From NCBI RefSeq assembly GCF_004684085.1, contig NZ_SRHZ01000008.1:62001-126000 (forward strand): 64,000 nucleotides of DNA, written 5' to 3'. The position numbers and the translations under genes are program-made. Numbering within the stretch: the stretch's first letter is position 1; each line of letters begins with the position of its first letter. This document shows, piece after piece, positions 25,651 through 34,491 of the stretch. Below the pieces are notes generated by a model. The model was not told where the DNA came from and made no database searches. It saw only the letters and a program-made list of their open reading frames with translations. The stretch is from Stenotrophomonas maltophilia. Lineage in GTDB: Bacteria; Pseudomonadota; Gammaproteobacteria; Xanthomonadales; Xanthomonadaceae.

Positions 25651-25659
25651 CGGCAACCT
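25630..25659 (+). terminator. inverted repeat across the DUF3247 stop codon
   Basis: AGGTTGCCG at 25630-25638 and CGGCAACCT at 25651-25659 can pair over a 12-base loop containing the stop codon. No U-run follows. Confidence 0.4.
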
Positions 25660-25667
25660 GCCAAGCC

Positions 25668-25727
25668 CATCCACGCATGGCGTGGATCCACCAGAGGTTG
25701 CAGCAGAGCCACGCCGTGCGTGGCTGC
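25668..25727. repeat. ATCCACGC-type REP element and degenerate partner
   Basis: A unit at 25668-25691 is the reverse of the ATCCACGC-CAT type, with CAC in place of the terminal TAC. A diverged copy with GCCACGCCGTGCGTGGC follows at about 25706-25727. Confidence 0.65.
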
Positions 25728-25732
25728 TGCGC

Positions 25733-25996
25733 TCAATGCTCGAACAAGGTTGGCGTCGCTTCGAACCGCCGCGCGTAGGCGCGTTCTTCCGCCACCCGGG
25801 CCACTTCGTCGTCGGCCAGGTCCGGCGCGCCATAGACCGCGTAGGCGACGCTGCCATCGGCGCCATGCCCGACCTGGTGCAGCCGGTAACGTGAGTGGCC
25901 GCCGCCGGTATCCTCGGGGTAGTGCACGGGCGGATGGCTGCCTTCCAGGTCCATTTCACTGTTGTCGACCACGCCACCGACGAACAAGGCTCGCAT
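25733..25996 (-). CDS. conserved small hypothetical protein
   Basis: An 87-residue acidic soluble protein beginning MRALFVGGVVDNSEMDLEG, with HYPEDTGGGHSRYRLHQVG in the centre. AGGAGA lies 6 bases before the ATG. The composition and pattern suggest a small folded domain, but I cannot name a family. It is convergent with the DUF3247 gene and divergent from rsmC. Confidence 0.6.
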   Translation of the reverse strand: MRALFVGGVVDNSEMDLEGSHPPVHYPEDTGGGHSRYRLHQVGHGADGSVAYAVYGAPDLADDEVARVAEERAYARRFEATPTLFEH

Positions 25997-26116
25997 GCAG
26001 GTTCTCCTGGATTTCCGGGGGGGAGCCTCTACCCTGAACGTTGCGATGTTTCCGGCGGATCAAGGCCCCGTTCGGGTTTCGCAAAGCGGCCAACCGGGGG
26101 TGGCGCGGCCAAGCCG

Positions 26117-26132
26117 GTACAATGGACGGCCC
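26117..26132 (+). promoter_or_regulatory. -10 region of rsmC, shared with gph
   Basis: TACAAT at 26118-26123 is a good -10 box 34 bp before the rsmC start. The 16 bases GTACAATGGACGGCCC recur exactly at 36983-36998 upstream of gph. No strong -35 was seen. Confidence 0.5.
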
Positions 26133-26156
26133 TCACGCTTTGAAGTACCCGCGCCG

Positions 26157-27221
26157 ATGGCCTCCAGCGACGACGCCCCCCTGCAGACCCTGCTCCTGCC
26201 GTTCTCCCAAGGCGCCCTGCGCTGGCCGGAGGGCCCGGTGGCCTTCCTGCGTGCCCGCGATGGCTGGCCACTGCGCGAAGTGGCCGGTGGCCGTGAAGTG
26301 CACTGCGAGCAGAGCTTCGCCCCGTTCGCGCAGCCGCTGCAGCAGGCGGCCGGCTGGACCGTCAGCGGCCAGCTGGATGATGAAGCCGGCAAGGGCCGTT
26401 ACCCGCTGGTGCTGGTGCTGCCGCCGCGCCAGCGCGAGGAAGCCCGTGCGCTGTTCGCCCGCGCCCTGGCGCTGGTCGCCGACGGTGGCCGCATCGTTGC
26501 CTGCCAGTCCAACAACGAAGGTGCGCGCTCCGGCGAGGGCGACCTCAAGCAGCTGACCGGCCTCGGCGGCAGCCTGACCAAGAATCACTGCCGGGCGTAC
26601 TGGACCGCGCCGATGCAGGGCCAGCACGATGCTGACCTGGCCAAGCGCTGGTCCGCGCTGGACGCGGTGCGCCCGATTGTCGGGGGGCGCTTCCTCAGCC
26701 GCCCGGGCGTGTTCGCCTGGGACCGCATCGACCCGGCCTCTGCCCTGCTGGCCGAGCACCTGCCGGCCGACCTGGCTGGCCGTGCTGCCGACCTCGGCGC
26801 CGGTTACGGCTACCTGTCGCGCGAGCTGCTGGAGCGCTGCCCGAAGATTACCGCGCTGGACCTGTACGAGGCCGAGCAGCGTGCGTTGGCACTGGCCGAG
26901 CTGAACCTGGCACCGCCGCCGCGCCCGCTGCCGTTGCGTTTCCTGTGGCAGGACGTCACCGCCGGCATCGAGCCGGGCTATGACGTCATCATCAGCAACC
27001 CGCCGTTCCATACCCCCTCGCGTGCCGACCGTCCGGACATCGGCCAGCGCTTCATCGCCGTGGCCGCGCAGGCACTGCGCCCGGGCGGGCGCCTGTACGT
27101 AGTGGCCAACCGCCACCTGCCGTATGAGTACACGCTCAACGAGCGCTTCGGCGCGGTGCGCGTGGTCGCCGAGCGCGATGGCTTCAAGCTGGTCGAAGCG
27201 GTGAAGGGGAAGGGCAAGTGA
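26157..27221 (+). CDS. rsmC: 16S rRNA (guanine-1207-N2)-methyltransferase RsmC
   Basis: A 354-residue SAM-dependent RNA methyltransferase: a degenerate N-terminal domain (about 1-160), then a Rossmann domain with AADLGAGYGYLS for SAM and the catalytic motif ISNPPFH. RsmC methylates G1207 of 16S rRNA. The stop overlaps the GTG of rsuA by 4 bases, so two rRNA-modifying enzymes are translationally linked. Confidence 0.9.
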   Translation: MASSDDAPLQTLLLPFSQGALRWPEGPVAFLRARDGWPLREVAGGREVHCEQSFAPFAQPLQQAAGWTVSGQLDDEAGKGRYPLVLVLPPRQREEARALFARALALVADGGRIVACQSNNEGARSGEGDLKQLTGLGGSLTKNHCRAYWTAPMQGQHDADLAKRWSALDAVRPIVGGRFLSRPGVFAWDRIDPASALLAEHLPADLAGRAADLGAGYGYLSRELLERCPKITALDLYEAEQRALALAELNLAPPPRPLPLRFLWQDVTAGIEPGYDVIISNPPFHTPSRADRPDIGQRFIAVAAQALRPGGRLYVVANRHLPYEYTLNERFGAVRVVAERDGFKLVEAVKGKGK

Positions 27222-27919
27222 AGCTGGTCAAGCACATCGCCAACCTGGGCTATGGCAGCCGCAAGCAGGTGCAGTGGATGTTCCGCGAGGGTCGCGTCAC
27301 CGACGCCGACGGCGAAGTGCTGTACGCCGATGACCAGGTGGCGCACGACGCGATCCGGGTTGATGGCGAGCCGCTGGATCCGCCGGTGGGCCTGTCGTTG
27401 GCGATGTTCAAGCCGGCCGGTTACACCTGCTCGACCAAGGACAAGGGCCGCCTGATCTACGATCTGCTGCCGCCGCGCTTCCGCGACCGCGATCCGGTGC
27501 TGTCCACGGTCGGCCGTCTCGACCGCGAGACCAGTGGCCTGCTGCTGCTGACCGATGATGGCGGCCTGCTGCACCGGATCATCTCGCCGAAGTCGAAGCT
27601 GCCCAAGGTCTATGAGGTGGAACTGAGCGACGACCTGCGCGGCGACGAGGTGGCGCTGTTCGCCAGCGGCACGCTGATGCTGGAGTCCGAGAAGACGCCC
27701 CTGCTGCCGGCTGAACTGGTGGTGCTGGATGCGCGTCGCGCGCGCCTGGTGCTGCACGAAGGCCGCTACCATCAGGTACGCCGCATGTTCGCCGCCACCG
27801 GCAACCACGTGCAGGCCCTGCACCGTAGCCGAGTTGGCGGGCTGGACCTGCAGGGACTGGACGAGGGGCAATGGCGGCTGCTCACCTCCACCGACCTGGA
27901 TACGCTGTTCGCTCCATGA
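27218..27919 (+). CDS. rsuA: 16S rRNA pseudouridine-516 synthase
   Basis: A 233-residue RsuA-family enzyme: N-terminal S4-like RNA-binding domain (MKLVKHIANLGYGSRKQVQW) and a catalytic domain with Asp102 in GRLDRETSGLLLLTDDG, the same residue number as in E. coli RsuA. It isomerises U516 of 16S rRNA; RluF/RluE-type activity is a less likely alternative. GTG start overlapping rsmC, and the stop overlaps the HAD gene (ATGA). Confidence 0.88.
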   Translation: MKLVKHIANLGYGSRKQVQWMFREGRVTDADGEVLYADDQVAHDAIRVDGEPLDPPVGLSLAMFKPAGYTCSTKDKGRLIYDLLPPRFRDRDPVLSTVGRLDRETSGLLLLTDDGGLLHRIISPKSKLPKVYEVELSDDLRGDEVALFASGTLMLESEKTPLLPAELVVLDARRARLVLHEGRYHQVRRMFAATGNHVQALHRSRVGGLDLQGLDEGQWRLLTSTDLDTLFAP

Positions 27920-28599
27920 CCACCATCGCTGCGCTGCCGTTCCTCCCCGACGCCGTCATCTTCGACATGGACGGCCTGATGATCGACAGCGAGCGGGTCT
28001 CGCTGGCCTGCTGGAGCGAGGCGGCCGATGAGTTCGGGCTGGGCCTGGACGAGGCGGTGTTCCTGCGCATGGTCGGCCTTGGCGACCGCGATACGCACGC
28101 ACTGCTGCGTGCCCAGGGCGTCGAAGACAGTGTGATCGAGGCGGTGGCTGCACGCTGCCACGACCTGTACGAGGAACGCACGCAGACCGGCCTGCCGCTG
28201 CGTCCGGGCATCCTGGAGCTGCTGGAGCTGCTGAAGGCGCACGCGGTACCGCGCGCGGTGGCGACCACGACACGGCAGCCGCGGGCCAACCGCAAGCTGA
28301 CGGCCGCTGGCCTGCTGCCGTACTTCGATGCGGTGATCACCAGTGGCGACGTGGCGCGGCCGAAGCCTGCACCGGACATCTACCTGTTGGCCGCGCAGCG
28401 GTTGGGTAAGGCGCCGGAGCGCTGTCTTGCGCTGGAAGATTCACCGGCCGGTACGCGCGCGGCGCTGGCCGCCGGCATGACCGTGATCCAGGTGCCGGAC
28501 CTGGTGCATCCGGATGAGGAGCTGCGTGCACTCGGCCACCGCATCGTCGGCTCGCTGGTGGATGCACACGCGCTGCTGCTGCCGTTGTTGCCGAGGTAA
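27916..28599 (+). CDS. HAD-superfamily phosphatase, beta-phosphoglucomutase-like
   Basis: A 227-residue HAD hydrolase of subfamily IA. The nucleophile motif is FDMDGLMIDSE, motif II is in ATTTRQ, and motifs III/IV in RPKPAPDIYL and ALEDSPAGTRAA. The cap domain between them resembles beta-PGM/YcjU-type enzymes. The substrate, a small phosphorylated metabolite, cannot be deduced. It is the third gene of the rsmC-rsuA operon, overlapping by 4 bases. Confidence 0.85.
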   Translation: MTTIAALPFLPDAVIFDMDGLMIDSERVSLACWSEAADEFGLGLDEAVFLRMVGLGDRDTHALLRAQGVEDSVIEAVAARCHDLYEERTQTGLPLRPGILELLELLKAHAVPRAVATTTRQPRANRKLTAAGLLPYFDAVITSGDVARPKPAPDIYLLAAQRLGKAPERCLALEDSPAGTRAALAAGMTVIQVPDLVHPDEELRALGHRIVGSLVDAHALLLPLLPR

Positions 28600-28629
28600 C
28601 CGGTGGGTGCCGACCGCTCCTGACGGTGG

Positions 28630-28718
28630 GTGCCGACCGTTGGTCGGCACGCTTCACCGCTCTCGCCGGGCATGGCCCGGCGCTACCGCTCTGGTAGGTG
28701 CCGACCGCTGGTCGGCAC
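28630..28718. repeat. cluster of three REP-type hairpins
   Basis: GTGCCGACC/GGTCGGCAC hairpin at 28630-28650, a GCCGGGC-type unit ending CTAC at 28664-28686, and a GTAG-headed GTGCCGACC unit at 28694-28718. They fill the gap between the convergent HAD and fabB genes and may serve as terminators. Confidence 0.8.
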
Positions 28719-28728
28719 ACCTGCCCAA

Positions 28729-29937
28729 TCAAACCCGACCGAACACCAGCGCGGCGTTGGTGCCACCGAAGCCGAAGCTGTTGGACATCACCGTGTCCAG
28801 CTTCTGCTCGCGGCTTTCGCGCAGGATCGGGAAGCTCTCCACCTTCGGGTCCAGCTCGCCGATGTTGGCCGAACCGGCGACGAAGCCATCGCGCATCATC
28901 AGCAGGCAGTAGATCGCCTCGTGCACGCTGGCCGCACCCAGCGAATGGCCGGACAGCGCCTTGGTCGAGGACAGCGGCGGCACCGCATCGCCGAACACTT
29001 CGCGGATCGCGTTGAGCTCGGTGACGTCGCCCAGCGGCGTCGAAGTGCCATGGGTGTTGAGGTAGTCCAGCGGGCGATCGACGCCCTGCAGCGCCATCTT
29101 CATGCAGCGCACCGCGCCTTCACCGGACGGGGCGACCATGTCGGCACCGTCGGAGGTCACGCCGTAGCCGATCAGCTCGGCATGGATGTGCGCACCGCGC
29201 GCGACGGCGTGGTCGTAGTCTTCCAGCACCAGCATGCCGCCGCCACCGGCGATGACGAAGCCGTCGCGATCCTTGTCGTACGGGCGTGAGGCGTTGGCCG
29301 GGGTTTCGTTGAAGCTGGTGGACAGGGCGCCCATCGCGTCGAACATCACGCTCATCGACCAGTGCAGGTCTTCACCGCCACCGGCGAACATGATGTCCTG
29401 CGCGCCATGACGGATCATGTCCGCGGCGGCACCGATGCAGTGCGCCGAGGTGGCGCAGGCCGCCGACAGCGAGTAGCTGACGCCCTTGATCTGGTAGGCC
29501 GTGGCCAGGCAGGCCGAGACCGTCGAGCACATCGTGCGCGGCACCATGTACGGGCCGACCTTGCGCACACCGCGTTCGCGCAGCAGATCGACGGCGCCGA
29601 TCTGCCATTCGCTGGAGCCACCACCGGAACCGGCAATCAGGCCGGTACGCAGGTTGCTGACCTGCTCGGGGCTGAGCCCGGCATCGGCGATGGCGCCGCG
29701 CATGGACAGGTAAGCGAAGGCCGCCGCATCGCTCATGAAGCGCTTCTGCTTGCGGTCGATCAGTGCATCCAGATCGAGATCGACACGGCCGCCGACCTGG
29801 CTGCGCAGGCCCGCTTCGGCGTGGTCAGCCAGGGCGGTGATGCCCGAGCGCCCTTCGCGCAGCGCAGCCGAGACAGTATCCAGATCATTGCCGAGGCAGG
29901 ACGTGATGCCCATGCCGGTGATGACGACGCGACGCAT
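28729..29937 (-). CDS. fabB: 3-oxoacyl-[acyl-carrier-protein] synthase I
   Basis: A 402-residue condensing enzyme of type II fatty acid synthesis. Catalytic Cys161 is in [10 protein letters not shown], His296 in [11 protein letters not shown] and His331 in [11 protein letters not shown], the Cys-His-His triad. FabB elongates unsaturated acyl chains and pairs with FabA. Its ATG overlaps the fabA stop by one base. Confidence 0.96.
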   Translation of the reverse strand: MRRVVITGMGITSCLGNDLDTVSAALREGRSGITALADHAEAGLRSQVGGRVDLDLDALIDRKQKRFMSDAAAFAYLSMRGAIADAGLSPEQVSNLRTGLIAGSGGGSSEWQIGAVDLLRERGVRKVGPYMVPRTMCSTVSACLATAYQIKGVSYSLSAACATSAHCIGAAADMIRHGAQDIMFAGGGEDLHWSMSVMFDAMGALSTSFNETPANASRPYDKDRDGFVIAGGGGMLVLEDYDHAVARGAHIHAELIGYGVTSDGADMVAPSGEGAVRCMKMALQGVDRPLDYLNTHGTSTPLGDVTELNAIREVFGDAVPPLSSTKALSGHSLGAASVHEAIYCLLMMRDGFVAGSANIGELDPKVESFPILRESREQKLDTVMSNSFGFGGTNAALVFGRV

Positions 29938-30452
29938 CAGAAGCTCCCGGTTTCAGTGAACAGGCCGACGCGCAGGTCGCGCGCGCTGTAGATTTCGCGG
30001 TCATCCACGTACATGCGGGCATCCGACTGGGCCATTACCAGCTTGCGGTTGATGACACGGCTGATGTCGATCTCGTAACGCACGAGCTTCGCGTCAGGCA
30101 GTACCTGGCCGGTGAACTTCACCTCGCCGCAGCCCAGGGCGCGGCCCTTGCCCGGGGCACCCAGCCAGGTCAGGAAGAAGCCGGTCAGCTGCCACATGGC
30201 ATCCAGGCCCAGGCAGCCGGGCATCACCGGATCGCCAATGAAATGGCAACCGAAGAACCACAGGTCCGGGCGGATATCCAGTTCGGCGCGTACCATGCCC
30301 TTGCCATGCGGTCCGCCGTCCTCGCGGATTTCGGTGATGCGGTCGAAAATCAGCATCGGATCGTTGGGCAAACGGCCGGCGGCGGCGCCGAACAGTTCAC
30401 CGCGTGCGCTGGCCAGCAGCTGTTCGCGGTTGAACGCGTGGAGACGGGTCAT
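29937..30452 (-). CDS. fabA: 3-hydroxydecanoyl-ACP dehydratase/isomerase
   Basis: A 171-residue hot-dog-fold enzyme with the catalytic pair His70 and Asp84 ([18 protein letters not shown]), the same numbering as E. coli FabA. It dehydrates 3-hydroxydecanoyl-ACP and isomerises the double bond, the branch point to unsaturated fatty acids. The start MTRLHAFN is preferred to one three codons earlier. It leads the fabA-fabB operon and is divergent from dinB. Confidence 0.96.
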   Translation of the reverse strand: MTRLHAFNREQLLASARGELFGAAAGRLPNDPMLIFDRITEIREDGGPHGKGMVRAELDIRPDLWFFGCHFIGDPVMPGCLGLDAMWQLTGFFLTWLGAPGKGRALGCGEVKFTGQVLPDAKLVRYEIDISRVINRKLVMAQSDARMYVDDREIYSARDLRVGLFTETGSF

Positions 30453-30643
30453 GAAGCACAATCCTGGAAGCGGGGAAACAGGGAAACAAGCGCTCGAGAA
30501 TGCCCGTGGAAACTGCGCCGATCAAACATTTCAACCGTACGCAACCGTAGTGTTTTCAAGGGAATACGCGCATCCTGTTGATGTGCAAAGACCATACCTG
30601 TGCGTGTGGTCGGTTCAGCCTGCCTCCGACTTTTCCACCTGAC

Positions 30644-31741
30644 ATGACCCGACTGCGCAAGATCATCCACGTCGACATGGACGCGTTCTACGCGTCGGTG
30701 GAGCAGCGCGACGATCCGTCACTGCGCGGCAAGCCGGTTGTCGTGGCATGGCGGGGCGCTCGCTCGGTGGTGTGCGCGGCTTCGTACGAGGCGCGCGTGT
30801 TCGGCGTGCGCTCGGCAATGCCGGCGCTGCGCGCCGAGCGCCTGTGCCCGGATGCGATCTTCGTGCCGCCGGACTTCGCACGTTACAAAGCGGTGTCACG
30901 CCATGTGCGCGAGATCTTCCTGCGCCACACCGATCTGGTCGAACCGCTGTCGCTGGACGAGGCGTATCTGGACGTGACCGAGCCGAAGAGCGGCATCGCA
31001 TTGGCCACCGACATCGCCCGCACCATCCGCACGCAGATCCGTGAAGAGACCAACCTGACCGCTTCAGCCGGGATTGCACCGAACAAGTTCCTGGCCAAGA
31101 TCGCTTCGGACTGGCGCAAACCCGATGGCCAGTTCGTGATTCCGCCACAGCGGGTGGACGCGTTCCTGCTGCCGTTGCCGGTGAACCGGGTGCCCGGCGT
31201 CGGCAAGGTGATGGAAGGCAAACTTGCCGCGCGCGGCATCGTCACCTGCGGCGACCTGCGGCGGTGGGCCTTGATCGATCTGGAAGAGGCGTTCGGCAGT
31301 TTCGGCCGCAGCCTGTACAACCGCGCACGCGGCGTCGACGAGCGCCCGGTGGAACCGGACCAGCAGGTGCAGTCGATCTCCTCGGAGGACACGTTCGCCG
31401 AGGACCTGCTGCTGGAAGACCTGGGCGAGGCGATCGTGCAGCTGGCGGAGAAGACCTGGCATGCCACGCGCAAGACCGAACGCGTCGGCCACACCGTGGT
31501 GCTGAAACTGAAGACCGCGCAGTTCCGCATTCTCACCCGCAGCTTCACCCCGGAGCGCCCGCCGGAATCGATGGAAGAACTGCGCGACATCGCACTGGCC
31601 CTGCGTGCCCGCGTCGACCTGCCGGCGGAGACGCGTTACCGCCTGGTGGGCGTCGGCCTTGGTGGCTTCCGCGAAAAGGAGGCCGTGGTGCAGGGGGAGT
31701 TGTTCGAGCACGGATCGAGCGAGTCTGCAGGCAATCGTTGA
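30644..31741 (+). CDS. dinB: DNA polymerase IV (Y family)
   Basis: A 365-residue translesion polymerase. Catalytic acidic residues are in IIHVDMDAFYASVE (Asp11) and SLDEAYLD. A helix-hairpin-helix segment (PVNRVPGVGKVMEGKL) and a little-finger domain follow. Near the end, QGELF (350-354) fits the QxxLF beta-clamp-binding motif. The ATG at 30644 matches the family start. No LexA-like box (CTG-N10-CAG) was recognised upstream. Confidence 0.93.
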   Translation: MTRLRKIIHVDMDAFYASVEQRDDPSLRGKPVVVAWRGARSVVCAASYEARVFGVRSAMPALRAERLCPDAIFVPPDFARYKAVSRHVREIFLRHTDLVEPLSLDEAYLDVTEPKSGIALATDIARTIRTQIREETNLTASAGIAPNKFLAKIASDWRKPDGQFVIPPQRVDAFLLPLPVNRVPGVGKVMEGKLAARGIVTCGDLRRWALIDLEEAFGSFGRSLYNRARGVDERPVEPDQQVQSISSEDTFAEDLLLEDLGEAIVQLAEKTWHATRKTERVGHTVVLKLKTAQFRILTRSFTPERPPESMEELRDIALALRARVDLPAETRYRLVGVGLGGFREKEAVVQGELFEHGSSESAGNR

Positions 31742-31762
31742 TAGGGCTGAGAAGGCTCTTGA

Positions 31763-31882
31763 TTCTGGCCGGTCAAGCGGGCCTGCACAAATCTCCCAGC
31801 TCAATCAGTTGCAGATCTCTCGAAGGCCCTGCGCAACAAGATTGTCAAGGCATTTAATGGGACAAGCCCAGCTCAGCGATGA
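31763..31882 (+). pseudogene. possible 3' remnant of an unknown gene
   Basis: A 39-codon open frame without a start, flanked by TGA on both sides, ends LRNKIVKAFNGTSPAQR and looks protein-like in codon use and composition. It lies where GC content drops, next to the horizontally acquired-looking protease gene. Too short to identify. Confidence 0.2.
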
Positions 31883-31920
31883 TGGCTGGTACAGGTCTGC
31901 GCGTGACGGCTCTCTCGCGA

Positions 31921-33168
31921 TCAACGAACAGTCACGCCTATGGCGGAGTGAACCTTCGCAAGAGACATCCCTATCAGATAGTCGCAATCTCCGATTTCGC
32001 TGCCATTGGTCTTTGCAGACGTCACTATCGCCACAGCATCGAGATCCACCGAAACCAGAGGGCCGCCGCTGTCACCTGCATCACATAGCAAATCGTAAGG
32101 GCCGGCTAGATCCTCTACCTTAATCCAATCGCTCGTGCAGCTTTGGGAATTGCAGGTATTTGATTCAGGCTCTGCGTTCACGGAGGTGAGCGTGCCGCAG
32201 CTGTAGCCTGTCCGTGTTCCTGCATGGCAGAGCACCAGGAGTCCTTCCAGAGTTTCCCGCAGTAGATCGGGTCTGACCTTTCCCAAGTAACCAATCGTGT
32301 TAAATCCATTCAATTTGGTGAAGGTCGTCCAAGACGCTTCAAAACCGCTCGAGGCGGGGACGGGATGCCATTGCACGTCGTGACCTGCATCAAAGCGTCG
32401 TCGGTCAGGATCTACATCAAGTACGACGGTGGCAGTGTCGCCAGAACCCGGGATCGGTTCGTACCGCAGGGTTGGTAGGCAATGTGCGGCAGTAATCAAC
32501 CCAGGCTTTTCATCAGAATCATAGGCCCGAAATCCAAACGTGCAGTAAGAGTTGTTGGAAACAGCTCTCCCACCCGCACGAGTCTGTGGGGCTGACAGCA
32601 ACTTGGAACGCCCTGAGGACTTCTTTAGTTCAATGGGTGCGGATAGAATGCGTCGCGCATTCTTTTCCTCGTCGGCATAGATTCTTTCGAAATCTGTGCT
32701 GGGCAGCTCCACAACAATCACACCGCGCTGTCCGTCGATCATGATCCCCTGATGCTCCGGGAAAAGTTCTGCCACCTTTCCTGACTTAACTATCTGCTTC
32801 AATTGCGTCAGAGAGTGGGTTGCCCCGATCGTGAAGCGGTAGGTGATGGTGCCATAGACAGTGCTCACAGTTCGGGATGCCACTGGCTCGGTCCCGGTCA
32901 ATCGGACCGTCACGATCATCGGGTTCTCACTGAAGCTCTTGCCAGCGAAGCGATCAGGCATTCCTTCCAGAATGTGCGCAAGCTCTTCACCTGCCGCAAT
33001 TCGAAGTCTGAGCCGCCTGTCGGCTTCTTGGGTGGACAATCCCTCATGCTGCGCAAAGGCTTGAACAACGGGGTCGGTGGAGGGCGTCACTTGTTGAGAG
33101 AACGCGGGGGACGCGGCCAGTGCGGTGGTGGACAGCAGCAGTTTGACCAAAGCATGTCTGATCTTCAT
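31921..33168 (-). CDS. secreted trypsin-like serine protease with pro-region
   Basis: A 415-residue protein: signal peptide (about 1-24), a roughly 180-residue pro-region, and a chymotrypsin-fold catalytic domain. His229 is in LITAAHC, Ser367 in CDAGDSGGPLV, and Asp264 (GHDVQW) is the best candidate third residue. Paired cysteines suggest disulfides. The layout resembles alpha-lytic/streptogrisin-type proteases, in which the pro-region aids folding. GC here is clearly lower than in neighbours, suggesting recent acquisition. Confidence 0.75.
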   Translation of the reverse strand: MKIRHALVKLLLSTTALAASPAFSQQVTPSTDPVVQAFAQHEGLSTQEADRRLRLRIAAGEELAHILEGMPDRFAGKSFSENPMIVTVRLTGTEPVASRTVSTVYGTITYRFTIGATHSLTQLKQIVKSGKVAELFPEHQGIMIDGQRGVIVVELPSTDFERIYADEEKNARRILSAPIELKKSSGRSKLLSAPQTRAGGRAVSNNSYCTFGFRAYDSDEKPGLITAAHCLPTLRYEPIPGSGDTATVVLDVDPDRRRFDAGHDVQWHPVPASSGFEASWTTFTKLNGFNTIGYLGKVRPDLLRETLEGLLVLCHAGTRTGYSCGTLTSVNAEPESNTCNSQSCTSDWIKVEDLAGPYDLLCDAGDSGGPLVSVDLDAVAIVTSAKTNGSEIGDCDYLIGMSLAKVHSAIGVTVR

Positions 33169-33420
33169 CGTGAATTCTCCGTTCCATCGGTTTAATCAGC
33201 TACGCAATCATCGTACAGCTGTTGACGTTCAGGTCTGTGATGTTGATCCCGGCTTGACGTTTGGAAAGGAGTGGCAAATGGGTGATTAACTGCGCGTCGC
33301 CGATCTGGTGAGTTGAACGTGGTCGCCCCCTATCAAGCGAGCTTTGGATGTTGAGGGTGCCGGCCAGTGGCCGACACTACCGCAGGTGCGGGGCGCAGCC
33401 CTGCAAAAGCCTCCCTTACC

Positions 33421-34332
33421 TCATGGCCACTGCATCTCGCCCTTGGCCACCTTCGCACTCAGCTCCAGCGATGCCACGCCGTCCAGCTTCGGGTAGCGCG
33501 CCTGCATCGCTTGCACCAGCGCCGCACTGTCCTTGGCCTTTGCCGCCTCGGTATCGAATGCGCGGATGTAGTCTGCGGTGAAGCGCAGCGCACTGGCATC
33601 CAGCGCCGCACCCGGCGCGTAATGCCCCGGCACCACCACCTTCGGCTTCAGTGCCTGCAGCCGCTGCAGGGTCTGCAACCAGTCGGCGTGCGACTTGGGC
33701 GTCTGCGTGTCGGCCATCCACACGTGTTCACCGGCCACCACCGGAATGCCGCCGACGATCGCGCGCAGCGACGGCACCCACAGCACCGTGCGTTCCGGGG
33801 TCGGGCCATCCAGGCCGATCAGCGGCAGGCGCTGGCCTTCCAGCTGCAGGGCATCACCGTCCAGCACCTGCGGTACCACGATGCGTGCCGGCACGTCGGC
33901 ACCCATCTTCGGTCCCCAGTAGGCCAGCTTGCCGGCCTGGGTCTGCTGGATGTGGGCGACGGTCTGCGCGGTGGCGACGATGCGCGCCTGCGGGAACGCG
34001 TCCTGCAGCGTGGCCAAGCCGAAGTAGTAGTCCGGATCACCGTGGCTGATGTAGATCGTGGTCAGCTGCTTGCCGCTGGCGCGGATCAGTTCAACCAGCT
34101 TGCGCGCGTCGCTGGCGCCGAACTGCGCGTTGACCAGGATGGCTTCATGGCGGCCTTCGATCAGCACCGAGGATACCGAGAACATCGCCTGCGGGCCGGG
34201 ATGGAAGGTCTGCAGGTGCAGCTGGGATTTCGTCGCGGTGGCCGGAGTGGCAGCGGCCGGCGCGGCCAGCAGCGGCGCGCTGGCGAAGCCGGCGGCCAGG
34301 GCGAGGGGGAGCAGCAGGGCAGCGGTACGCAT
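33421..34332 (-). CDS. exported metallo-beta-lactamase-fold hydrolase
   Basis: A 303-residue protein with a signal peptide (MRTAALLLPLALAAGFASA) and an MBL fold. The usual HxHxDH metal motif is altered: the sequence reads SHGDPDYYFG, keeping the first His and the two Asp but not the other His residues. Later elements GEHVW and VVPGHY are present. It belongs to a divergent MBL branch; metal content and substrate are unknown. The start at 34332 excludes a 27-codon extension running through intergenic hairpins. Confidence 0.75.
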   Translation of the reverse strand: MRTAALLLPLALAAGFASAPLLAAPAAATPATATKSQLHLQTFHPGPQAMFSVSSVLIEGRHEAILVNAQFGASDARKLVELIRASGKQLTTIYISHGDPDYYFGLATLQDAFPQARIVATAQTVAHIQQTQAGKLAYWGPKMGADVPARIVVPQVLDGDALQLEGQRLPLIGLDGPTPERTVLWVPSLRAIVGGIPVVAGEHVWMADTQTPKSHADWLQTLQRLQALKPKVVVPGHYAPGAALDASALRFTADYIRAFDTEAAKAKDSAALVQAMQARYPKLDGVASLELSAKVAKGEMQWP

Positions 34333-34374
34333 GGGGTATTCCTTGTGGCGGATGGCGAGCCGAGCATGGGCTAT

Positions 34375-34483
34375 GCCGGGCGTCCTTGCCCGGCCCCCTA
34401 CGGGCCGTCGCAAGCGACGTTGGCAACGGCTCTTGCCGTTGCCTTCGGCTCTACAGGTGGGTAGCGCCGGGCCATGCCCGGCG
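34375..34483. repeat. hairpin-rich spacer with one REP element
   Basis: Short hairpins follow one another: GCCGGGC/GCCCGGC at 34375-34394, GGCCC-cctac-GGGCC at 34393-34407, and GGCAACGGC-tctt-GCCGTTGCC at 34422-34443. A GTAG REP unit of the GCCGGGC type follows at 34461-34483. They lie between two minus-strand genes. Confidence 0.6.
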
Positions 34484-34491
34484 GCCAGGCA

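Noticed and set aside
23333..25678. 781-codon minus-strand open frame opposite the hybrid kinase
   Set aside because: Low-complexity, His/Gln-rich shadow of the kinase gene; no motif or start context.
30453..30643. FabR/DesT-like palindrome in the fabA-dinB spacer
   Set aside because: The best candidate around 30526-30555 shows only short, imperfect symmetry.
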